From the NCBI GenBank assembly GCA_964589635.1, contig CAZPRI010000010.1:1-20302 (forward strand): a stretch of 20,302 nt of DNA. The letters run 5' to 3'. Numbering within the stretch: position 1 is the stretch's first letter; each line of letters opens with the position of its first letter. Of the stretch, positions 6,374-12,901 are shown piece by piece. The translations under genes and the position numbers were made by a program. The DNA comes from CAZUCU01 sp964589635. Lineage in GTDB: Bacteria; Patescibacteriota; Minisyncoccia; Phycocordibacterales; JAACPR01. The notes under the pieces were generated by a model that had not been told where the DNA came from, made no database searches, and worked only from the letters and a program-made list of their open reading frames with translations.

Positions 6374-8422
6374 TTACTTTTTATTTATCCTAGATTCCCT
6401 GTAACAATACGGACAACCACTACCCTTCACGCGAAATTGTCCCCTTGTCTCCCATTCATGCCTTTCATTTTTCAAACACTTCCACCACAACTTTTTATTC
6501 GTTCCTACTATCACTTGATCTGCAGGAAGTTCATTTTTGGTTGGATGGTATTCCTTTGCAAGCTCTGGATGAGTGACTGCAAGAGAGTTGGTCTCGGGAT
6601 GAACTTTTTGATTTGAACAAAAAGGACAACCACTACCACTCTTAGTACGATGACTTCCTCTTGCCTCCCACTCATGCCTTTCATCCTTCAAACACTTCCA
6701 CCACAATTTTTGACATGTCGCTGCATACACTTGGTCCGCAGGAGACTTATTTTTGGTCGGGTGGTATTCTTTTGCAAGTTCTGGATGAGTTATTGCAAGT
6801 GAGTTTGTTTCAGGATGAACTTTTTGATTTGAACAAAAAGGACAACCACTACCTATTACTCTTTCAGATCCACTTCTTTCCCAATCATGTCTTGGATCCC
6901 TTAAGCATTTCCACCATAACTTCTTATTGGTTCCTGCAATCACTTGATCAGCAGGAAGCACATTTTTGGTTGGATGGTATTCTTTTGCAAGTTCTGGATG
7001 TGTCACTCTAAGTGAATTGGTTTCTGAATGAACCTTGTTGTTTGAACAAAAAGGACAACCACTGTGTGATCGACTATTGCCTGAAGCTTCCCATTCATGC
7101 CTTTCATTTTTCAAACACTTCCACCATAACTTTCTATTCGTCCCTGCACGCACTTGATCTGCAGGAAGTTTGTTCTTAGTTGGATGGTATTCTGCCAGAA
7201 GATGCGGAATATCGCTGATATAGGTCAGTTTCAAACTTCTCAGAATTTCCAAAAGTTGAATTTGTTCTTCATCAAAGACAAAGTCAAATCCTTCTCCTGA
7301 AACGTGCAGAGGGTTCTGGTCGAGCTTAGTCCAGTCAGGAACAAAGAACAGAACCTTGTCGGTCAATTCTTTTATCATCTGAATTCGATCGCAGTTTGCG
7401 ACAAAATCCAAAACGAGTACCTTCTTGTCAGCATCAGTGCAATGAAGTCCGCGACCAAGCTGTTGAAGGAAGATGCGACGAGAGTCAGTACACCTGAGAA
7501 AGACAATCAAGTCCGTCTCGGGCACATCAACACCTTCGTTGTATTTATCAATTACAAGAATGTACGAATACTTTCCTGCTTTGAATCCTTCATGAGCTTC
7601 ATCTTGTGCCTTTTGAGACATTTTGGAATGAAGTGTTACAGAGGACGGAAGAGAATTTTGAAATTCATTTGCATGAGCAATACTTTCACAGAAGATAATC
7701 CCCTGCTTTTGTTCTTGCTCCTGTATGATTCTCGCAATTTCTTCGTCGCGCTTTTTGATAAAAATAGTTTCGTTCAATTGCTTGATTGAAACCCTTTTAC
7801 CATCTTCAACAATATCTTTCGTGAGTCTTTTGAGGACGCTACGACTAATACCGTCTGAGAGCACGCGGTACTCAACTTGCGGAAGCCAGCGATTTGCAAG
7901 AGCTTCTTCAAGAGAACTGTTTATAACTTCTTCGCCAAACAAATCACGAATATCGAGTCCGTCTGTTCTATCTGGCGTAGCCGTGAGAGCGAACATATAT
8001 TTTGGATTGAAATATTCCAAAACAGACTTGAAGGTGGTTGCCTGTGAATGATGACCTTCATCTACAATGATAGTAGAGAACTCGTCATCAAAGAATGCTT
8101 CTTTCCAATCTTTCATTGTTTGAAAGGTTGCAAAGATAATATCGACATCGTCATGATCCTTTTGTCTACCATGGAATTCTCCACAACGACAATCAGGTCC
8201 AATAATTTCAGAAAAAGACCTGCGTGCCTGTTTGAGAATGCTTGAGTCATGACAGAGGAACAAAACTTTGCCTTGCGACAATATTTCTCCTTTGGTCATG
8301 AATGCAGCAACTACGGTTTTACCTAATCCTGTTGCCATAACAAGAAGAGCTTTACCAAATTGTGAAAGGGCTTCAAGCCCTTTTGAGATAGCTTGAGCTT
8401 GATAGTTTTTTGGTGTAATCAT
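6374..8422 (-). CDS. SF2 DEAD/DEAH-box helicase with four C-terminal zinc-ribbon repeats
   Basis: This 682-aa protein has a RecA-like SF2 core: Walker A ATGLGKT (30-36), DEGH (121-124), TATP (147-150), a second RecA lobe with KYNEGVDVPETD (293-304), and QLGRGLH (321-327). Residues about 408-674 hold four copies of a roughly 71-residue unit: AEYHPTKN, PADQV, LWWKC, RHEWE, then CPFC. Likely zinc ligands are C436/H442/C456/C459, C506/H512/C527/C530, C577/H583/C599/C602 and C649/H655/C670/C673. The unit resembles the treble-clef/zinc-ribbon domain (PF14311-type) often attached to restriction-like or repair enzymes. There is no nuclease domain that I can see. A TTGACA/TATCTT promoter, a leader of about 80 nt and a Shine-Dalgarno (AAGGGA) differ from the neighbouring core genes and suggest acquired accessory DNA. 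The role could be DNA repair, restriction or phage defence; this is not established. Confidence 0.9.
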   Translation of the reverse strand: MITPKNYQAQAISKGLEALSQFGKALLVMATGLGKTVVAAFMTKGEILSQGKVLFLCHDSSILKQARRSFSEIIGPDCRCGEFHGRQKDHDDVDIIFATFQTMKDWKEAFFDDEFSTIIVDEGHHSQATTFKSVLEYFNPKYMFALTATPDRTDGLDIRDLFGEEVINSSLEEALANRWLPQVEYRVLSDGISRSVLKRLTKDIVEDGKRVSIKQLNETIFIKKRDEEIARIIQEQEQKQGIIFCESIAHANEFQNSLPSSVTLHSKMSQKAQDEAHEGFKAGKYSYILVIDKYNEGVDVPETDLIVFLRCTDSRRIFLQQLGRGLHCTDADKKVLVLDFVANCDRIQMIKELTDKVLFFVPDWTKLDQNPLHVSGEGFDFVFDEEQIQLLEILRSLKLTYISDIPHLLAEYHPTKNKLPADQVRAGTNRKLWWKCLKNERHEWEASGNSRSHSGCPFCSNNKVHSETNSLRVTHPELAKEYHPTKNVLPADQVIAGTNKKLWWKCLRDPRHDWERSGSERVIGSGCPFCSNQKVHPETNSLAITHPELAKEYHPTKNKSPADQVYAATCQKLWWKCLKDERHEWEARGSHRTKSGSGCPFCSNQKVHPETNSLAVTHPELAKEYHPTKNELPADQVIVGTNKKLWWKCLKNERHEWETRGQFRVKGSGCPYCYRESRINKK
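6401..7201 (-). repeat. Tandem DNA repeat encoding the four zinc-ribbon units
   Basis: About 3.7 copies of a unit of roughly 213-219 bp lie at the 3' end of the helicase gene. Stretches such as the one coding for the CPFC segment (around 6610-6635 and 6830-6855) are identical or nearly so between copies, and the copies keep the reading frame. This indicates recent in-frame duplication. Confidence 0.85.
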
Positions 8423-8430
8423 CTTATGAT

Positions 8431-8436
8431 CCCTTG
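8431..8436 (-). promoter_or_regulatory. Shine-Dalgarno of the helicase gene
   Basis: On the minus strand AAGGGA precedes the ATG at 8422 by about 8 nt. It is worth noting because most minus-strand genes here have none. It fixes the start at MITPKNYQAQ, directly before the Q-motif-like region. Confidence 0.65.
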
Positions 8437-8508
8437 CCGGCCTTATCCGACTGAGTTGTTTATTCTGTCACTTCGGGAATGTGAAAGAACTATTTAGAAT
8501 TTAATTGT

Positions 8509-8537
8509 AAGATATAATAATATTACCTATATGTCAA
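8509..8537 (-). promoter_or_regulatory. Sigma-70-type promoter of the helicase gene
   Basis: A perfect TTGACA (8532-8537) and TATCTT (8509-8514) are separated by 17 nt on the minus strand. The predicted leader to the ATG is about 80 nt and contains a small hairpin at about 8465-8483 (TCAC/GTGA and TTC/GAA pairing). The rest of the 153-bp gap to the next gene shows nothing else. Confidence 0.65.
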
Positions 8538-8575
8538 TGTTACGTATTTTTCCAGTGCCATATTTCTAACATTCT

Positions 8576-10492
8576 CTATTGAGTCACACTGCCATCTTGA
8601 TAATTTCTTTGATCAACAATACTTGTAGTGATTGTCCTTCCAATTTCAGTTATTTGCTCTCCCGTAAATAAATCCGTACCAGTAAATTTAATGTCATCAA
8701 CTAAAACTGGACTAGTATTATTTTGAGAAATACTTGGAACGATAGAAACTTGAAATGCAGCCTCGACTTTATCCGCATTGAAACCAATGTTTTCCTTTAG
8801 TTCTCCGATATTCCAAATAACTTTCCTCTCTCTTGAATCATATCTAATATCTACTCCACTTGGCCAAACAACTTCTTCATATTTTACATATCTTGGCAGA
8901 CTCATCTCTATGGTACCGTTTGAAACACGGTTTGAGGAGTTAGACACAGCAAACTTAATTGTATATTTAGTCTCTGATTCAACTTTTGGAGGTATGGGTC
9001 CTGAATTAGTGAACGGACCATCGTAATAGAAACTATTATGATCAAACATCACAACAGTATTAACTCTAAGTTTCTTGAATATTTCATTTACAATTTCTTC
9101 TGGAACATCTTCGTCTTGAACTCGAGTTCCTACAACTCGAGCAGACAATGAAATCTCAGGATTTTTAAATCTCTCAATTCCAACCAAGGACTTTGATCTA
9201 AAAGTAACATCTAGGCTTCCACTCTCACCAACCCCTACATCAGCAAATTTCTCATAAGTACTTTTGTCCCATGTAACTGTATTTTGCGATGAATCATAGA
9301 AACCTCTTGAGGCTTGGACAGAACCCTCATTCAAAACATCACCATCTATTTGTAATACCACCTCTACATCTTTTATTTTTTGTCCTGTGTTGTTCTTGTA
9401 ATTAATAGACATTTTTGTTGTTGTTTCTGAATCTAGATTAATAACACTTGAATTATCATTGTTTACAGCAATATCAATTTCCAAAAATGGTCTTTCGATT
9501 GCAACAGTTTTACCAACACTAGTGAATAAAACACCAATATCACTTTCATTTTTTAAATCTCTTAGACCAGAATTAAACTTAAAATACCTAACTTCATTAT
9601 TTTGTCCTTGCATTTCACCCGATATCGTAAAATTAATTTTTTCTTTTGGTTCAATACTATCTATTAACCATGTATTATTACTTTCAAAAGTATCTATGCT
9701 CGAATCATTAAAAATGAAACCAAATGGGTAATCTGCTTTCACCAACACATTACTCAAGGTTTCATTCGAATTAGATATAATTTCAATATCAAATTTAAGC
9801 TCTTGTCCTGAAGTAACCTCCTTAACACTAGAGATGTTCATCCTGATAGGTGTAGATTTCAAGACAACATCAAAAACTTTTCTTTTTTCAAAAACTGCAT
9901 TTGAATTCGGAACCCTATACACAATCTTTACCTCAATCTGTTTTGTCTCACCCTCTTCACCGAAGAGAAAAACTGTTCGTGTCTCTCGTAAGAATTCTCC
10001 GGGGGCGACATTTCCTATATCTGATCTTTCTCTTGGTAAATCAGTTGAAATATCTCTTCCGTCTCTTGTTCCTTGAGGATATTCAATAGCAAGGTCAATT
10101 GATTCCATACTCAAATTATTATTATTTTCAATTATTACATCAAAAGTAAATTCCTCCCCTGCAGATACGGCTATTGGAGAATTCACAGTAATATCAACAT
10201 TTTTACCTTCATTGTTAGGTTTGAAATTGAAAACAAACAAAGCATAACTAAGAGCAATAATAAAAAATAGTGATGCTCCAATGAGAACCTTACTAAAAAA
10301 ACTCATACCCTTCTTTTTTTCTTTTTTCAAAGGATTATCCTCTTTATTATTTACTTCAGTAACCCAGTCATTTGGTAAATCACTATCCTCTTTAATTAAC
10401 TTATTCCTAGATTTATTTTTAAAATTTGAATTAGGAGAATACAAGCTTCTTTCTAAAGAATCTAATTTATTAGGTTTTTTAAACTCATCCAT
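8576..10492 (-). CDS. Single-pass surface protein with Ig-like (DUF11/CARDB-like) repeats
   Basis: This 638-aa protein has a charged cytoplasmic N-terminus of about 65 residues ending in a Lys cluster (LKKEKKKG), and one membrane segment at about 67-89. The large ectodomain has no further membrane helix, so the topology is N-in, C-out. The ectodomain shows at least four beta-rich modules, each opening with a segment of the AGEEFTFDVIIENNNN / SGQELKFDIEIISNSNE type. These start near residues 100, 220, 345 and 505 and contain many Asn, Ser and Thr. This looks like the bacterial DUF11/CARDB adhesion-type fold, but I assign it by pattern only. There are no Cys-rich regions and no sortase motif at the end. 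It could mediate contact with a host or scaffold the cell surface. A TGATATAAT extended -10 lies 6 nt before the ATG. Confidence 0.85.
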   Translation of the reverse strand: MDEFKKPNKLDSLERSLYSPNSNFKNKSRNKLIKEDSDLPNDWVTEVNNKEDNPLKKEKKKGMSFFSKVLIGASLFFIIALSYALFVFNFKPNNEGKNVDITVNSPIAVSAGEEFTFDVIIENNNNLSMESIDLAIEYPQGTRDGRDISTDLPRERSDIGNVAPGEFLRETRTVFLFGEEGETKQIEVKIVYRVPNSNAVFEKRKVFDVVLKSTPIRMNISSVKEVTSGQELKFDIEIISNSNETLSNVLVKADYPFGFIFNDSSIDTFESNNTWLIDSIEPKEKINFTISGEMQGQNNEVRYFKFNSGLRDLKNESDIGVLFTSVGKTVAIERPFLEIDIAVNNDNSSVINLDSETTTKMSINYKNNTGQKIKDVEVVLQIDGDVLNEGSVQASRGFYDSSQNTVTWDKSTYEKFADVGVGESGSLDVTFRSKSLVGIERFKNPEISLSARVVGTRVQDEDVPEEIVNEIFKKLRVNTVVMFDHNSFYYDGPFTNSGPIPPKVESETKYTIKFAVSNSSNRVSNGTIEMSLPRYVKYEEVVWPSGVDIRYDSRERKVIWNIGELKENIGFNADKVEAAFQVSIVPSISQNNTSPVLVDDIKFTGTDLFTGEQITEIGRTITTSIVDQRNYQDGSVTQ

Positions 10493-10498
10493 ATGAAA

Positions 10499-10507
10499 AT
10501 TATATCA
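10499..10507 (-). promoter_or_regulatory. Extended -10 of the surface-protein gene (leaderless)
   Basis: On the minus strand TGA TATAAT has a consensus hexamer, followed by TTTCAT and the ATG at 10492. The 6-nt gap puts the expected +1 on the start codon. The -35 is weak (TTCGAA-like). Confidence 0.65.
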
Positions 10508-10525
10508 CTTCTACGCTAAAGCTTC

Positions 10526-10541
10526 GAAGTGCAGGCACTTC
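10526..10541. repeat. Small perfect hairpin between the Kazal gene and the surface-protein gene
   Basis: GAAGTG, loop CAGG, CACTTC. There is no T-run, so it is not a canonical terminator. Together with the adjacent GCTAAAGCTTCGAAG it resembles, from memory, dispersed intergenic palindromes in CPR genomes. Confidence 0.4.
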
Positions 10542-10548
10542 AACAAAA

Positions 10549-11277
10549 CTACAGTCCTAATATCCTAAGTAAAAAATTCCAAATCCTTTTTAATATTCCT
10601 TGTTTAGTATTTTCGACTGGGGAATCACTTGAAGGCTCTTCTATAACTGGCACATCTGTTTCCGGATCATTCTTAGGTGAATCTGGAACAGTTACCGTAT
10701 CAATTTTACATTCACCCTCATATAAAAAAGTAGCTTTATCTACGTTCATCATGCATTTATTTGAATACGTTTTTTCCTCAAATGTGTCACAAGGTGTTGT
10801 TATGCACCTAATTCCAGTATCAATCTGACCACAAACAGGATCATACTGAAGTGTACAAAACACTGGTTCATCGGCATCTGCAATAGAATCAATTTCTAAT
10901 TCCGCTTCTTCAAAAGATTCATATGTTTTATTATTTGGATGACTATTAAAAGATTCATATGAATGTGTATTTACAACCATTATTTGTCCCTCAGACAAGG
11001 TACCATCGTCATATCCACACATCGCACTATTAGCACCAGTTTCTAGAGTGATTTGATTAGATAGGTTTCCCTTATATGTTTTTAATACGTCGAAAGTTAC
11101 TTCTCTTGTTCCATTCAATCCACCCTCGTGCTTTAGCCCTATAATTTGACCAATAAAAACTATTTCGCTCTGTTCATATGTCTCTTCGGGATCTGAATAA
11201 GCAAACGAACATGCAAAGGCTGATGAAGGAATAAAAAATATAGTAATTATTAAAAATATTTTTATTGTGTTTTTCAT
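10549..11277 (-). CDS. Secreted TIMP/NTR-like plus Kazal-domain protein (putative protease inhibitor)
   Basis: This 242-aa protein has a clear signal peptide (basic KNTIK, hydrophobic core, cleavage expected after SSAFA at residue 22). The mature protein would then begin with Cys23, as in TIMPs, where the N-terminal Cys contacts the protease zinc. Residues 23-105 fit an NTR-like fold (EIVFIGQIIG, VTFDVLKTYKG, AMCGYD, GQIMVV). Residues 141-190 form a Kazal-like domain with DPVCG and KTYSNKC and cysteines at 141, 149, 158, 163, 175 and 190. A Pro/Asp/Glu-rich linker (195-225) leads to a basic, hydrophobic C-terminal helix (227-242), which may bind membrane. A lipoprotein reading of AFAC is possible but the lipobox is poor. 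Inhibition of proteases is inferred from the domain families; the protein could instead be only a surface-binding module. An extended -10 promoter lies 7 nt before the ATG. Confidence 0.85.
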   Translation of the reverse strand: MKNTIKIFLIITIFFIPSSAFACSFAYSDPEETYEQSEIVFIGQIIGLKHEGGLNGTREVTFDVLKTYKGNLSNQITLETGANSAMCGYDDGTLSEGQIMVVNTHSYESFNSHPNNKTYESFEEAELEIDSIADADEPVFCTLQYDPVCGQIDTGIRCITTPCDTFEEKTYSNKCMMNVDKATFLYEGECKIDTVTVPDSPKNDPETDVPVIEEPSSDSPVENTKQGILKRIWNFLLRILGL

Positions 11278-11284
11278 ATGGACA

Positions 11285-11293
11285 ATTATAGCA
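11285..11293 (-). promoter_or_regulatory. Extended -10 of the Kazal-protein gene (leaderless)
   Basis: On the minus strand TGC TATAAT is followed by TGTCCAT (7 nt) and then ATG at 11277. The -10 hexamer is consensus, so the predicted +1 falls at the start codon. No Shine-Dalgarno is present. Confidence 0.65.
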
Positions 11294-11310
11294 AATTAAA
11301 TCATTCACCC

Positions 11311-11373
11311 CCTCTCTCGTCTTCCCAGACTACTGCGGCCTCCAGGAGGACCTGCCCATCTGGGACGACGAAC
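11311..11373. other. GC-rich islet with nested inverted repeat
   Basis: About 40 of 63 bases are G or C in an AT-rich setting. The arms CGTCTTCCCAGA (11318-11329) and TCTGGGACGACG (11359-11370) pair at 11 of 12 positions, and CCTCCAGGAGG (11339-11349) nests inside. No T-run flanks it, so it is not a normal terminator for recO. The plus strand also reads as a protein-like stretch without a start codon. Confidence 0.55.
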
Positions 11374-11381
11374 TAGCGAAA

Positions 11382-11912
11382 CTACAAATCACTCATTTTA
11401 ATACTCTCATTTATAATTTTTCTTATTTCTTTTAATGAATTTCCTTGATATTCCTTTTCTACATATCCAAGATCTGACAAGAAACAAATAACCGTTTCTG
11501 CCTCTCTTAATTCAAGCTCATCCTGCGTGGTACTTTTATTCATCTTTTCAAAACCGGAAATCAAATCTTCAAATATTTTTTCATTACTCTCCTCCCCCAA
11601 AAAAAATCTTTTAACCAAAGAAAGTATTTTTAATATCTTATCTCTTTTATTTTTATCTTCGATATCAAAATAAAACGATTTTATAAAACTAGAACTTGTA
11701 ATTCTCCAGCCCGCCTTCCCTTTTATTAGAGATACATTTATAAAAGAATGGTCTTGAATAGCATATCTGTGTTTTGATTTTAAATCCCTTACCCCTGAAA
11801 CTTTTGCATATAATTGACCGAACTCTTTTGTAAACAATGAAATAGCAGCATCCTTTTCTCCAGAATCGTAACTTTTCAAAACTATTGCCTGAGTATTGTT
11901 GATTGAATACAT
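11382..11912 (-). CDS. recO: Short RecO-like recombination/repair protein
   Basis: The N-terminus, with TQAIVLKSYDSGEKDAAISL, FTKEFGQLYAKVSGVRD and KSKHRYAIQDHSF, matches the OB-fold of RecO, which helps load RecA on SSB-coated single-stranded DNA in the RecFOR pathway. The helical domain follows. At 176 aa it is well below the usual 230-250, and no CxxC zinc-finger motif is seen. The reading frame closes normally, with no sign of a frameshift, so I take it as a reduced RecO rather than a pseudogene. Shortened RecO proteins are common in streamlined genomes. An extended -10 (TGCTACAAT) lies 7 nt before the ATG and the terminator of the upstream unit abuts it. The gene is downstream of the unknown 219-aa gene and upstream of the Kazal gene, each with its own promoter. 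Confidence 0.85.
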   Translation of the reverse strand: MYSINNTQAIVLKSYDSGEKDAAISLFTKEFGQLYAKVSGVRDLKSKHRYAIQDHSFINVSLIKGKAGWRITSSSFIKSFYFDIEDKNKRDKILKILSLVKRFFLGEESNEKIFEDLISGFEKMNKSTTQDELELREAETVICFLSDLGYVEKEYQGNSLKEIRKIINESIKMSDL

Positions 11913-11919
11913 TGATCTT

Positions 11920-11928
11920 ATTGTAGCA
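11920..11928 (-). promoter_or_regulatory. Extended -10 of recO (leaderless)
   Basis: On the minus strand TGC TACAAT is followed by AAGATCA (7 nt) and then ATG at 11912. The T of TG is the last base of the preceding T-run. No good -35 is seen. Confidence 0.6.
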
Positions 11929-11960
11929 AAAACCCCCGAACCGTACGATTCAAGGGCTTT
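11928..11960 (-). terminator. Terminator upstream of recO
   Basis: On the minus strand CCCTTGAA pairs with TTCGGGGG (two G-T pairs) around an 8-nt loop, followed by TTTTT. It should stop transcripts from the 219-aa gene. The rest of the gap of about 170 bp to that gene holds a weaker possible hairpin near 11977-12001 and nothing else I recognise. Confidence 0.65.
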
Positions 11961-12084
11961 GGAATACTAAAGTACAAAACAAGCACAAAAACTAGCTTGC
12001 AAGAAAAACAGCCGGATACAGACGAGACCAATCATCAGGAGACTTATTAAATATTACAACAGAAAAACAAATCAGCCTTTTTCT

Positions 12085-12744
12085 TCAATATTTAAAAAGG
12101 ATCCTGAAGAATTGAGAAGAATCATCACTGAACCAGAAATTGCTGCAATGTAAGGAATTATCAGACCAATACAGAAACTGGACACATAAACTACTATCTG
12201 TGTTGTCGCGAAAAATACTCCCCCAGAAAAAGATGCGTCTCGCTTTACCATCTTTATCTTTCTTCCAGTGTTCTGGGAAAAGTTCTGGATACTTATACAG
12301 ATAATCAAGAACATTACTGTTCAAATTTATCTGATCGCCACCATCGACTTTATGACGAAATTCATCCTCAGCAGGACGAATTTCGTCATTATGCTTTACA
12401 AGAAAAAGTTCAACCCTCTTCCCCTCCATATAGAGATTATCGTCGGAACGTAGTTCGATAGATACCTCTCCACAACCTTCATGTTTGAATATTTCAAATC
12501 CTTCAAACGGAAGCTTATGAGGTGCACCAAGATCGACAACATGATTGGTGATTAGGGTTTTTTCTTTATCCGATTGGGGATTCAGAGCCTCAGCAAGCCT
12601 CTCTTTCAAGATTTCCTGGTTATTCTTCCAATTCATTGCTATGGAGATATCGATTTCTCCAGGTCGCGGAAGCTGACTCAGTACGGCAGTCTGGAAAGCT
12701 ATATACCATCCAGGGCATGTTTCTTTTTCGGGTGTTCTGTTCAT
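12085..12744 (-). CDS. Uncharacterised 219-aa protein of a CPR-type paralogous family
   Basis: I start at MNRTPEKETCPGWYIAF because AAAGGAA, a good Shine-Dalgarno, lies about 9 nt upstream. An ATG 29 codons earlier has none. There is no signal peptide or membrane helix. The C-terminal third reads LNSNVLDYLYKYPELFPEHWKK, then RRIFFWGSIFRD, then LCVQFLYW. From memory this matches a family of small proteins abundant in Parcubacteria-like genomes, with LNANVLDYLL, IPEEWK and FFWGTIYR type motifs and an aromatic tail. No function is known to me. The family motif supports this frame over the overlapping hydrophobic frame at 12072-12314. The aromatic/Ser-rich end (NFWFSDDSSQFFRILFKY) lacks the usual Pro-Ala ending, so the last residues may be diverged. 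It sits between the ileS and recO terminators as its own unit. Confidence 0.8.
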   Translation of the reverse strand: MNRTPEKETCPGWYIAFQTAVLSQLPRPGEIDISIAMNWKNNQEILKERLAEALNPQSDKEKTLITNHVVDLGAPHKLPFEGFEIFKHEGCGEVSIELRSDDNLYMEGKRVELFLVKHNDEIRPAEDEFRHKVDGGDQINLNSNVLDYLYKYPELFPEHWKKDKDGKARRIFFWGSIFRDNTDSSLCVQFLYWSDNSLHCSNFWFSDDSSQFFRILFKY

Positions 12745-12854
12745 GAAAGTTGTTCCTTTCTTTTTATTGTTCACTTTCGTTAGAGGGTAATCATTTGAAA
12801 ACCATAACTCTAATTTTGATACTAGAACCAAATTAAAACCTTGTTAATAAAACT

Positions 12855-12876
12855 AGCTCTGAGCATGCTCAGAGCT
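12855..12876. terminator. Perfect palindromic terminator after ileS
   Basis: AGCTCTGAG, loop CATG, CTCAGAGCT is a 22-bp perfect palindrome 26 bp past the ileS stop. On the minus strand AGTTTTATT follows, and on the plus strand GTTTTAGTTTTTC. It can act in both directions but serves ileS. Confidence 0.8.
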
Positions 12877-12901
12877 GTTTTAGTTTTTCTTTAGAAATTT
12901 T

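Noticed and set aside
7304..8051. Two plus-strand open frames of 161 and 108 codons antisense to the helicase.
   Set aside because: They lie entirely opposite conserved helicase motifs and show no family features, start signals or composition of their own.
11382..11912. A recO pseudogene because the protein is short.
   Set aside because: The frame is open from an ATG with a good -10, the OB-fold motifs are intact, and no frameshift continuation is visible downstream of the stop.
12072..12314. A hydrophobic 80-aa minus-strand frame overlapping the end of the 219-aa gene, suggesting a membrane protein or a frameshift.
   Set aside because: The other frame carries LNSNVLDYL, FFWGSIFR and LCVQFLYW, which fit a known-looking family and continue from a well-supported start, so the hydrophobic frame is more likely an overlap artefact.
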